Positions 7,604 to 13,923 of a stretch of DNA of 22,678 nt are shown here, piece by piece; within the stretch, counting starts at the first letter, position 1, and every line of letters begins with the position of its first letter. A model generated the notes under the pieces. It had not been told where the DNA came from and ran no database searches. It was given only the letters and a program-made list of their open reading frames with translations. Position numbers and translations under genes: made by a program. Where the stretch lies: contig JBKPCR010000197.1 of the NCBI GenBank assembly GCA_046727435.1, forward strand, positions 1 through 22,678. The letters are read 5' to 3'. The DNA is from CAVPRW01 sp046727435 [NCBI: bacterium]. Lineage in GTDB: Bacteria > Tectomicrobia > Entotheonellia > J063.

Positions 7604-7870
7604 GGCTCTGTCGCAATTTTCATTGAGCAAGATCATCGCGGTGTGAAGCGGGTGACACGACCGATGGTATGATTCAAATCGTTTGACATGGCTCAGGCAA
7701 CGCTCGTCGGCATCGAACTGATGCACATGCTGAGAAAACGGCAACTGAGAGATGGAGTCGAGCAGGGCCTCACCACGGCCGAACAGTTCTATGCGCTGGC
7801 CGCGTAATCCCCTCACGGACAAGGGCCACTGCTCCTTCAGCACCTCCTACATAAAATTTGCGACAGAACC
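7604..7870 (+). mobile_element. IS6-family derivative, 267-bp mini-element with both ends
   Basis: The left end reads GGCTCTGTCGCAATTTT (7604-7620) and the right end, reverse-complemented, reads GGTTCTGTCGCAAATTTTAT. These are IS6/IS26-type terminal repeats with one substitution and a one-base gap. Between them only the C-terminal part of the transposase remains, so most of a roughly 800-bp element was deleted. Flanking octamers GGCATGAG and GGTCAGAG agree at only 5 of 8 bases, so no clean target duplication remains. Confidence 0.8.
7622..7807 (+). pseudogene. IS6-family transposase, C-terminal relic with internal TGA
   Basis: The frame reads IEQDHRGVKRVTRPMV, then TGA at 7670-7672, then FKSFDMAQATLVGIELMHML, and ends LTTAEQFYALAA with TAA at 7805-7807. 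The order (V/I)EQDHR..KR..RPM.GFKSF, TL.GIEL.HM is diagnostic for the end of IS6-family DDE transposases; the glycine before FKSF is replaced by the stop. The catalytic core and HTH are absent, so no transposase can be made from this copy. Confidence 0.85.
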
Positions 7871-7961
7871 GGTCAGAGCATAGCGCGCAGCCGCAGAAGC
7901 AGCCCATGCGAGGTCTCGGTTGCCAGAACCTGGCCTAACGCTGGGCGACAGGAGCCAATCG

Positions 7962-8474
7962 ATGGACGACGCCTTACGAGTTGTTGTCGAGATGCACGAA
8001 AGTCTCTGGGGTCGCCTCAAACACGTCCTCGAGGCTCTGAGCGAAGAGGAGCGTCACTGGCGGCCGCTCCCGCAAGCCAATACGATCAACGTCATCATCA
8101 GGCACCTCCGCATCGAGGCGCAGTGGCATCTCGACAGTTTGGCACGTGGTGCACCGATGCCCACCATCGCGGTGGTCGCGCCCCAGGAAGCGATCGATGC
8201 TGTGCCTGCTGATTTCGAGGAGAACTTCAAACGGTTGGAGGAACTTTATACCCGGTTTGTGGAGATGCTTCGCACGACGACGCTGGAGACGTTATAGCAG
8301 CGCGCGGCAGCCGCCTACGGCGAAGCGAGGCGGCTCATGTATCCACTGGGGTATCACCAGGCCATACATCTGGCGATGCACTGTGGCCAGATCCGTACGA
8401 TTCGCAACCTGTACTGCAAGACACGCGGGGAGCCAGCGCGGTTCTTTCCGGAGAACCCCACGTATCCGAACTAG
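7962..8474 (+). pseudogene. DinB-fold protein interrupted by an in-frame TAG
   Basis: From the ATG at 7962 (GGAG seven bases upstream) the frame runs 111 codons to TAG at 8295-8297. It then continues without any other break to TAG at 8472-8474, giving 170 positions, the usual size of a DinB four-helix-bundle protein. Before the stop the sequence has INVIIRHLRIEAQWHLDSL (first metal His, residue 48). After it comes YHQAIHLAMHCGQIRTIRNL, which supplies the remaining His residues and the GQI.. helix ending. The second half is thus essential for the metal site, and a product ending at codon 111 would lack it. Members of this superfamily act as thiol-dependent or stress-related metalloenzymes. The break is either a recent nonsense mutation, a base-call error, or readthrough. 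Confidence 0.8.
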
Positions 8475-8551
8475 CTGTAGAACATCGCAAAGCTCGTCAC
8501 AACATCCTGGCTCATCGTCAGTTTTGACGCTGCTGGCGAAGTCGCATCCGG

Positions 8552-9346
8552 TTACGCTGCGGCGGTTTCCGCCATCAGCCATGCGAATGGCGTGATGTGG
8601 GTCTTGGTATGTGCCGTCTCCGGGAACCACGCGCCGAGGCGCAGTACGTTCAGTCCCACGGCCATCAGGATGTGCCCCAGATGGAGCCGTGCTAAGCCCA
8701 TGAAGCGAGTCCGTCGTAGGCGCGGGCTTCGCATGGCGCGTGAGAGGGTACCTTCAATCCCGGCGCGGCGCGCATACTCCGCCTGAAACACATCCCTCGC
8801 TTCGCGCTGCCGGGCGGCTTGTACGGCTTGATATTGCGGCTGGGGCCGGATGGTGACCGTCCGCCGCGGGTAGCGCTGCTGAGAGCGCACCCATAGCGCT
8901 CACGTGGGGCATGGCCGCGGTGATCCACGGCGGGCGTCCAGCGGATCCTGGTCTTGCCGGCTCGACAGGTCGCGTGCTGCTGGGCCCAATCAATCTGGAA
9001 GTGCTGAGCATCAAAGCCCGCCCCTTGGCGGGCTTGCCGATGATAGTCGAGAGGGGTGGGTCCCAGCAGATCCACGCCGTAGGGCTCCGCACTCTCGACC
9101 AGCAGCTCGGCGTCTAGGACGCTGGTGTCCATGATGTGCGTGCCAGGGAGCACGCCCCGCTACTGCAGCGCGGCATGGATCCTGGGCGTCGCCGCGCCAT
9201 CGGCCGCCGGGCCGATGGTCGTCTCGACATTCGTGCTCAGGTGCGGGAGGTCATCGTCGCAGGTTTCCGTGCGATGCACTTTGTAGCCCACCCATTGGGT
9301 CGTGTGCTGGCGCGCGTCGTGGGCGTCCGAATCATCGGGAGAGCTC
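8552..9346 (-). pseudogene. IS1182-family transposase, C-terminal half with TAG and frameshift
   Basis: Reading left from about 9346, the frame gives SSPDDSDAHDARQHTTQW then VGYKVHRTETCDDD. It meets a TAG at 9162-9160 just after RIHAALQ and continues in the same frame as LPGTHIMDTSVLDAELLVES. Near 8890 it shifts frame into RYPRRTVTIRPQPQYQAVQ, then AEYARRAGIEGTLSRAMR and MGLARLHLGHILMAVGLNV, ending at TAA 8552-8554. These are the middle and C-terminal blocks of IS1182 transposases in correct order. The N-terminal half is missing: its place is taken by part of an unrelated transposase. Confidence 0.82.
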
Positions 9347-9616
9347 CGGTGGCACCAGCAGCGCGACCAGCAAGCCCAAGAGAATCCGACTGCCCTGGCG
9401 AGCTGACCAGGTGGCCCGGTTGAGGACGCGATGGTCGTGGGTGAATCGGTGCTCCGTCGCCAACCCCATGGCCCGCAGAGCGGCCGTGACCGTACGGGCA
9501 CCAGGGGTCAGGATGGCTCCGAGCAGCAACAGTTGCGCGTGGCTCCAGACCCGAGGGGAAAAGAGTGGTGCAAAAGATGCCAAGACCGGTATGATCGCTT
9601 CGGGCAGGGGTGGCAT
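9342..9616 (-). pseudogene. IS701-like DDE transposase, N-terminal relic fused to the IS1182 relic
   Basis: From an ATG at 9616 (GGAGG upstream) the frame reads PLPEAIIPVLASFAPLFSPR, then VWSHAQLLLLGAILTPGART, RFTHDHRVLNRATWSARQGS and LLVALLVPPEL. This is the characteristic N-terminus of a common IS701/DDE_5-type transposase and normally precedes the first catalytic Asp. The match ends after VPPEL. IS1182 sequence then starts within a few bases in another frame, giving a head-to-tail chimera of two transposon families on the same strand. Confidence 0.78.
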
Positions 9617-9938
9617 GGGATGGCCTCCTGCGATAGGGTGAACTTTGACAGCGCTCATCTATCGTAAGGGACATCTCACCCTCCTGCCTACTCAAAATGG
9701 CCAAAGTCCAGTAGTAGTCACTTCCATAAATCCGCGGCCGGTGCAGTCCTCAAGTTCTGGCCCGTCTTTAAAGGCGACCGCCGCGTCAATACCTTACCCT
9801 ACGAGGCGGTTCCCGTGCATAATTGTGAGAAGCTAGCCGTAGCGCAGGAGCGTAAAAGCATCAACAGACTGTATATTGTGAAGGATGAGAGCATTATAAT
9901 GAAAAATCAAACCTCTCAGCCATCAGGAGCTATAGAAC
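9617..9938. other. Unassigned stretch between the transposase chimera and the AT-rich island
   Basis: The left part is the outer flank of the IS701-like relic. From about 9670 a plus-strand frame with no ordinary start stays open to about 9975 and contains AVLKFWPVFKGDRRVNTLPY and INRLYIVKDESIIMKN. It looks protein-like, overlaps the next gene's start, and could be the 3' part of a decayed gene. No family is recognised. Confidence 0.4.
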
Positions 9939-10172
9939 ATGACGGAACCACGACTCTTCACCATGATCCGCAGGAACGATGAGAGCCACGTCTCGGGCAC
10001 AGGGCGAGTCCTAGATGGGATAGTCTTCCACAATGGGAAAGTCGTCATCTGCTGGCGCTCAGAAGAAAAACACGGATACCCCTCGCTCGGAATTTTTGAC
10101 TCTTTTGAAGCCCTTAAGTCTATCCACATTGATTCCCATCCGACGAATGAAACGGAAATCGTGTGGTTATAA
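9939..10172 (+). CDS. Hypothetical small protein, 77 residues
   Basis: A short soluble protein with no membrane segment. It alternates beta-like stretches (GRVLDGIVFHNGKVVICWRS, then SLGIFDSFEALKSIHID) and looks like a compact single-domain fold, but no family is recognised. GGAG about 9 nt before the ATG supports the start. It is the first gene of the AT-rich island; its stop codon overlaps the TATAAT box that may drive the next gene. Base composition is visibly lower in GC than the flanking catabolic genes, suggesting a different origin. Confidence 0.6.
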   Translation: MTEPRLFTMIRRNDESHVSGTGRVLDGIVFHNGKVVICWRSEEKHGYPSLGIFDSFEALKSIHIDSHPTNETEIVWL

Positions 10173-10173
10173 T
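10168..10173 (+). promoter_or_regulatory. Perfect -10 box TATAAT just before the next start
   Basis: TATAAT spans the stop codon of the preceding gene and lies 8 nt upstream of the ATG at 10182. Transcription would begin at or within a base or two of that ATG, giving a leaderless message. No ribosome site is present between the box and the ATG, which fits this reading. No good -35 element was found. Confidence 0.45.
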
Positions 10174-10181
10174 CCTTTTTT

Positions 10182-10367
10182 ATGACTCACCCCTTCATGC
10201 ATACGAAATATTCCATGAAAAAGCTCTACGGCCTCGCCTACCAATGGATCGAGGACAAACAGCAGCATGGCATGGACGAATCGGAAGCCAACAAGCTCGC
10301 ACCTGTAATCTTAGATTTCTTCGAGTTCGTGATGAAGCAGAAGGAGAAGGCTACTAAGAAACAATAA
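10182..10367 (+). CDS. Hypothetical small charged protein, 61 residues
   Basis: A short, mainly helical and charged protein (KKLYGLAYQWIEDKQQHGMD, then FFEFVMKQKEKATKKQ). There is no cysteine, signal peptide or membrane segment, and no family is recognised. No ribosome site precedes the ATG at 10182. An internal ATG at 10215 (MKKLYG) is an equally plausible start. It lies directly between two other small plus-strand genes, with a 2-bp gap to the next, suggesting a small operon. Confidence 0.5.
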   Translation: MTHPFMHTKYSMKKLYGLAYQWIEDKQQHGMDESEANKLAPVILDFFEFVMKQKEKATKKQ

Positions 10368-10369
10368 TT

Positions 10370-10552
10370 ATGAATAAAGAAGAACTTATAAAACAAATAG
10401 CGAGAGAACTATATTATCGCCTGCTGTTTTGGAAGAAGCATAAATTCCGAAAGTGGATGAAAAGTAACAATTGGGATGTTAGGGATGTCTATACGCAATG
10501 CCTCCGAGAAGCCAAATATATAGTCGAAGAAGAGAATAGGTTTAAGTTTTAA
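10370..10552 (+). CDS. Hypothetical small basic protein, 60 residues
   Basis: A basic, helix-rich short protein (ELIKQIARELYYRLLFWKKH, then WDVRDVYTQCLREAKYIVEE). It begins 2 bp after the previous stop and has no ribosome site of its own, so coupling or leaderless translation is likely. Codon use is AT-rich, unlike the flanking 60 per cent GC genes. No family is recognised. Confidence 0.5.
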   Translation: MNKEELIKQIARELYYRLLFWKKHKFRKWMKSNNWDVRDVYTQCLREAKYIVEEENRFKF

Positions 10553-10596
10553 CTTCCCTCTCTTTCCACAGAACCAATAAATTAACCTCCTCACCT

Positions 10597-10830
10597 ATGC
10601 GAAAAATCATCTAGGTCATTATTGTTCTCCTCTTCAGCACCGCTGGCTTCTTTGCGGGCGCAGTCTATGGCGTCTTGCACCGCTCCCCAGACGTCTCTAT
10701 GAATCAATGGGGTGAAGACTGTGTTCGGATCGACAACCAGTATCCGTTGAAGCAAGAGGATTATAATACCAATGGACGGTCATACGGCCAGCGGACGTTA
10801 CAGCCGGGGTATCATAGTTATTGCGAATAA
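10597..10830 (+). pseudogene. Small secreted or membrane-anchored protein with TAG at codon 6
   Basis: The frame from ATG 10597 reads MRKII, then TAG at 10612-10614. It continues VIIVLLFSTAGFFAGAVYGV as a clear hydrophobic signal or anchor segment and a hydrophilic tail (NQWGEDCVRIDNQYPLK, two cysteines in total) to TAA at 10828-10830. Charged N-terminus plus hydrophobic core form a normal export signal only if the TAG is read through or was recently a sense codon. No alternative in-frame ATG occurs before the hydrophobic core. The tail has no recognised family. Confidence 0.6.
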
Positions 10831-11027
10831 CCTCTGTCTCATGCTGGAGTACGAGTTGTTGCTCACTCCGCAGGAGCTGCCGATCCTCCTCTTCGCTTCG
10901 CTTCGGCGGTCGGACGGCAACGCAGGTGGCTTCTAAGGAGAGGTCACCTCAGAAGTTCACTTTCGGGTATACTAGGGCACGATATACGAGGCTTCGGCGG
11001 ATGCTCTTTCTCACGAAGGAGTGGAGC

Positions 11028-11270
11028 ATGGATAAGCAAAGGCAAGAGCAGGTGATTGTTGCCTTAAAGGATAAAGGTGCAACTCAGCCATGTCCACGAT
11101 GTGGGAACCTAGAGTTTGAGGTCATTAGGGAGGCTCTGATTCCACTAGCGCCGCCACGGGGTTCTTTCTGGGGACCCGGAGCTCCTGAGATCCCTGTCGT
11201 GCTTGTATCATGCACGAATTGCGGCTATATCTCCCCGCATGCTACGCGCCTGCTAGGCTTGAAGAGGTAA
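11028..11270 (+). CDS. Small zinc-ribbon protein, 80 residues
   Basis: The protein has two paired-cysteine knuckles, CPRCGN near residue 24 and CTNCGY near residue 64, spaced as in a zinc ribbon. Between them is a hydrophobic and proline-rich loop (ALIPLAPPRGSFWGPGAPEI). This arrangement is common in small uncharacterised zinc-ribbon proteins; function is unknown. The start at 11028 is chosen for AAGGAG upstream and the polar MDKQRQEQ beginning; the frame is open further upstream but that extension is Arg/Ser-rich and unlikely to be coding. The next gene's ATG is 4 bp after this stop, suggesting an operon. Confidence 0.75.
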   Translation: MDKQRQEQVIVALKDKGATQPCPRCGNLEFEVIREALIPLAPPRGSFWGPGAPEIPVVLVSCTNCGYISPHATRLLGLKR

Positions 11271-11274
11271 CGGA

Positions 11275-11586
11275 ATGGCCGAGGCCGGAGGGGAACAAAG
11301 CGGATGAGGGGAACAAAGCAGATATAGAGTCGCAGAGGATGTCCATGAACGGTACTACGATATAGAACAAAGACGGATGGCTCTTGAGGCAGGATGGCTA
11401 GGGTGTATTTTTAGATCAAAGGCGAATGCTCCTACGAACATCGCTGGTATAGGCCTTATCCTTCTCATACTGCCACTCTTTTTTATGCTTTTCTTTCCCT
11501 CGAAGATACCACCTCTTGAGTATTTGGAGAGAGTACCTCCTATTATCGGTGCTGTGTTCGGCTACCTGTTCGGAAAGAGTACGTGA
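11275..11586 (+). pseudogene. Small membrane protein with TGA at codon 11
   Basis: The frame starts 4 bp after the zinc-ribbon stop: MAEAGGEQSG, TGA (11305-11307), then GEQSRYRVAEDVHERYYDIE and MALEAGWLGCIFRSKANAPT. Two membrane segments follow (IAGIGLILLILPLFFMLFF and the C-terminal IIGAVFGYLFG). The TGA sits in an 18-bp imperfect tandem duplication (11290-11307 and 11308-11325, 15 of 18 bases equal), which may itself have created it. Restart at ATG 11377 would still give an intact 69-residue membrane protein, so the product may survive in short form. The tail resembles small proteins ending in a glycine-rich membrane helix; no named family. Confidence 0.6.
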
Positions 11587-11628
11587 AAATTTAACCGATA
11601 AGTGCCATAACCTCAGTGTCACCCAAGG

Positions 11629-12461
11629 GTCAATACCTCGATGTCAGGACACTGGCGGAAAACGGTGGCTGACGGAGGGTATGACATGGCCCAAAAAGCT
11701 CCCGGGCAGAACGACGTCGCGCCATGGTGGTCCTGGTGCGGCGGGGTCTGTCGATGCGCGCAGTCGCACGGTGGTTTCGTGTGAGCCTGCCGACGGTGCC
11801 ACGTTGGGTGAAGCGGGCTGCAGGTCATCGCCTCGATCGGGTCGATTGGCGCGGGCCATCGTCTCGTCCGCATCGGACACGACGGACGGATGCGTCCTTG
11901 GAAGACCTGGTGTTGCAGGTGCGCCAAGCGTTGCAGGCGCACAGCGAGCTGGGGGAGTAGGGCGCCATGGCGATCCCCCGTGAGTTGAACACCCGCCGCT
12001 TCTCGTCTCTCCCGTCCGGGCGGACCATGGGACGCATCCTGGCTCGCCGCGGGGTGCTCGACGCTCGCCGACGCCAGCGGCGTCGGCCACCGCCACGGGG
12101 CTGGTATGGGCCCATGGTCGCCGACGGAGACGCGGAGCTCGAGCGCGTTGATGTGGTCGAAGGTGTGGTCATTGCAGGAGGGCCCCAGGTGGAGGTTCTC
12201 ACCGGTATCGCGCGGCATGGTGGGCTTGTGGCGGCTTGGCCCATGACTGCCGTCACAGCCCAAACCACCCTGGACGCCCTGATAGAGCATTGGCGTGCCT
12301 AGGGACTGCCAGTGTTTGCCCAGTTCGATACCGATACCCGGTGTCAAGGCCCCCAGCAGCATCCCGCTGCAGTGGGCCGTGTGATCCGCCTGTGTCTGGC
12401 CCTCACTGAGGTATTGACACATGTCATGGCTGCAACTTTCGAGTGACATCGAGGTACTGAC
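11629..12461 (+). mobile_element. Remnant of an rve-type transposon with inverted ends
   Basis: GTCAATACCTCGATGTCA at 11629-11646 is matched by the reverse complement of 12444-12461 (GTCAGTACCTCGATGTCA), 17 of 18 bases. The enclosed DNA is the transposase relic. A second inner copy of the right tip, GAGGTATTGACA at 12408-12419, lies 43 bp inside the outer one (GAGGTACTGACA, 12451-12462), directly where the transposase reading stops. This suggests an internal deletion or a nested second end. Exact outermost bases are uncertain. Confidence 0.7.
11706..12404 (+). pseudogene. Transposase with HTH and integrase core, two internal TAGs, 3' end lost
   Basis: One frame runs AERRRAMVVLVRRGLSMRAV and RWFRVSLPTVPRWVKRAAG (helix-turn-helix). 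It then reads LVLQVRQALQAHSELGE, TAG (11958-11960), GAMAIPRELNT, GRILARRGVLDARRRQRRR and VVIAGGPQVEVLTGIARHGG. A second TAG follows at 12300-12302, then GLPVFAQFDTDTRCQG and GRVIRLCLAL. This is the order of a common HTH plus rve (DDE) transposase; the AQFD.DTR..G motif holds a catalytic Asp. The last catalytic Glu region is missing because the frame ends at the inner transposon tip. No frameshift is needed; the two TAGs are the only interruptions. Confidence 0.82.
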
Positions 12462-12584
12462 ATTTACCCTATTAGGCGATAAAGAGCCTGTGGACATGAA
12501 GGACATCCCTTTTTAACGAAGCCAACCCGAGCCCGCAATAAAGTGGCGCGCAAAGGTAAGAATCTGCTACATATATCCCCCATT

Positions 12585-12767
12585 ATGCGAACCCCTCACA
12601 CCGCCACCAACAAAGGCAAGCGCGTCTACGTCCAGCTCAAAGACGGCACCGAGTTTGTCGATAAGTTTCTCGACTGGAAGGGCAACTATTGCTTCTTCGA
12701 GCAGCATGGCAAAATCCGGCGCGGAGACATCAAGGTCTTTACCATCTACAAGAATCGCGTGATTTGA
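12585..12767 (+). CDS. Hypothetical small basic protein, 60 residues
   Basis: A short protein with alternating beta-type segments: GKRVYVQLKDGTEFVDKFLD, WKGNYCFFEQHGKIRRGDI and KVFTIYKNRV. The pattern (ligand-facing loop KDGTEFVDKF, then F..HG.I..GDI..F.IYK) suggests a small SH3-like beta barrel, but no family is recognised with certainty. ATG 12585 is favoured over an in-frame GTG at 12543 because the 14 extra residues look unstructured. No ribosome site is visible. Confidence 0.6.
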   Translation: MRTPHTATNKGKRVYVQLKDGTEFVDKFLDWKGNYCFFEQHGKIRRGDIKVFTIYKNRVI

Positions 12768-12777
12768 GATCGAGTGG

Positions 12778-12783
12778 TACAAT
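12778..12783 (+). promoter_or_regulatory. Extended -10 box (TGG-TACAAT) for the gene at 12790
   Basis: TACAAT preceded by TGG makes an extended -10 element. Exactly 6 nt separate it from the ATG at 12790, so the start of transcription would coincide with the start codon. There is no room for a ribosome site, which points to a leaderless message. Confidence 0.5.
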
Positions 12784-12789
12784 CCAGGC

Positions 12790-12975
12790 ATGAACGATAA
12801 AGACGACCCGATAACCATCACCGTCCGCTGCCGCGTCAAAGGCTGCGGCTGCCAGAAGACCTACCTGCCAGAAAATCCCAGCGACCTCCTGCCCATCTTG
12901 CAACGCGAGGGTTGGAGATTTGCCCAGCGAGGCCGCAAGAGCTTACCGGTGTGTCCGAAGCATTACCAGAAGTAA
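12790..12975 (+). CDS. Small Cys-containing protein, 61 residues
   Basis: The protein contains CRVKGCGCQKTY near residues 15-26 and a late CPKHY near 55, a plausible four-ligand zinc site. Between them is the amphipathic segment NPSDLLPILQREGWRFAQRG. It has the look of a small zinc-finger accessory protein, but no family is recognised. It follows the previous gene by 22 bp on the same strand yet appears to have its own -10 box, six bases before the ATG. Confidence 0.62.
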   Translation: MNDKDDPITITVRCRVKGCGCQKTYLPENPSDLLPILQREGWRFAQRGRKSLPVCPKHYQK

Positions 12976-13095
12976 CTTCTTTTATCTCAAAAACCGCAAA
13001 GAATTCTTCCCCCTAGTCACGAAACTTGCCATAAAATCTCCTCTTTGCCATGCAGATGCGTCAATCCGGGGAACTGTTGAGGGGTGGAGTGAATT

Positions 13096-13598
13096 ATGGC
13101 TTGGTGTCCCACTGCAATCAAGACCGTCCTATTCAGCGTTAGACCTTCGAGGGCAAGTGTTCATTTTGTGGGAAGTCGAAAGCCTCGCCGCATCAACAGG
13201 ATTGCCGTGGCCCCGTTCCAGGCGCTCTGGATGTTTGCACGTATTGCAATACACCAGTGTTTGCCAAAGCACCCACCCAATCGGAATACGAAACAATGCT
13301 GGCTGAAGAGAATAAAATCGTTAAATCTTGGTGCTTTGTAGTGACGGCTACTATGGGCAGTGCCACCCATCCTGTCGTTAATGATATGCGCCGGTTCAGG
13401 GATGAAGTTTTAAGCACGAATTTTTTTGGAAGAAAGTTCATTAATCAGTATAACGTTCATGGTCCTCGATTAGCAGATAAGATAGCACGAAATAACTATT
13501 GGAGGATGCTCTGCTACATCTTTGTAGTTAGGCCAGCACACATAGGTGTCCGTCTTATTTTTGTATGGCGTGACTTCCTTGCAGGACGTAATGGATGA
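13096..13598 (+). pseudogene. Zinc-ribbon plus CFI-box C-terminal domain protein, frameshifted and with TAG
   Basis: From ATG 13096 (GGAG upstream) the frame reads MAWCP and must shift by one at the CCC run 13108-13110 (one C missing) to continue as HCNQDRPIQR. It meets TAG at 13140-13142 and goes on as TFEGKCSFCGKSKASPHQQD then GALDVCTYCNTPVFAKAPT. The last 100 codons are CFVVTATMGSATHPVVNDMR, RFRDEVLSTNFFGRKFI, then a hydrophobic segment, the CFI-box C-terminal domain found at the end of many secreted or zinc-ribbon proteins. Three CxxC knuckles precede it. With the shift and TAG repaired the protein is about 167 residues. The 13257-13598 part alone is still open and begins at a GTG, so a short product cannot be excluded. 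Confidence 0.75.
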
Positions 13599-13622
13599 AG
13601 AGGACAAGCACCTCCCTCAGTC

Positions 13623-13672
13623 CCGCAGATAAGGAGATCGGCATATCCCCGACCAGATCTCCTTACCTGCGG
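13623..13672. repeat. Long imperfect palindrome after the CFI-box gene
   Basis: CCGCAGATAAGGAGATC (13623-13639) and GATCTCCTTACCTGCGG (13656-13672) form a 17-bp stem with one mismatch around a 16-nt loop. Weaker pairing (CTCCCTCAGT with ACGGGGGGAG) extends it outward. It lies 24 bp past the CFI-box stop. No T tract follows on either strand, so it is not a textbook intrinsic terminator. It may still stop transcription in both directions, stabilise the 3' end, or be a mobile-element end. Confidence 0.7.
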
Positions 13673-13728
13673 ACGGGGGGAGCTGAGAGAGGAGAAACAA
13701 TCATCAATATACATTAAAAATATTAAAT

Positions 13729-13734
13729 TACTAT
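13729..13734 (+). promoter_or_regulatory. -10-like TACTAT six bases before the KGG gene
   Basis: TACTAT is followed by 6 nt and then ATG at 13741, the same geometry as at 12778-12783. The surrounding 50 bases are strongly AT-rich. No ribosome site lies within reach of the ATG; a GGAG at about 13690 is far too distant. This fits a leaderless transcript, but chance AT-richness cannot be excluded. Confidence 0.4.
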
Positions 13735-13740
13735 CAATTT

Positions 13741-13923
13741 ATGGAAAAAGACAAACGAGGCTTTGCCTCAATGGACCCCGAAGAACAACGAAAAATTGCG
13801 AGTCGCGGCGGTAAGTCGGCACATGCCCAAGGCCGTGCGCATAAGTGGGACAGCAAACAGGCAGCAGAAGCAGGCAGGTTAAGTGGAATGGCCAAGCGTA
13901 AGCAATTAACAGCTAACAACTAA
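13741..13923 (+). CDS. KGG-motif small stress protein (con-10/GsiB-like)
   Basis: The 60-residue protein is hydrophilic and contains RGFASMDPEEQRKIASRGGK followed by SAHAQGRAHKWDSKQAAEAG. The GF..MD...Q..IAS.GGK.AH..G.AH.W....A..AG pattern is the KGG repeat of con-10/GsiB-type general stress proteins, which are intrinsically disordered and linked to desiccation or stress survival. It has one and a half repeats, normal for the shortest members. It has no ribosome site and an AT-rich leader with a -10-like box. Confidence 0.82.
   Translation: MEKDKRGFASMDPEEQRKIASRGGKSAHAQGRAHKWDSKQAAEAGRLSGMAKRKQLTANN

Noticed and set aside
7596-7878. 8-bp target duplication around the IS6 derivative
   Set aside because: GGCATGAG and GGTCAGAG match at only 5 of 8 positions.
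11619-12506. 295-codon frame antisense to the rve transposase remnant
   Set aside because: Low-complexity Pro/His/Arg composition; the plus strand carries the real transposase.
7962-13142. Genetic code change with TAG as a sense codon
   Set aside because: Several clean genes (YHS, DUF35, Cys-rich protein, membrane protein at 7573) end in TAG at the expected family length, and most interrupted genes are transposon debris. Kept only as a check.
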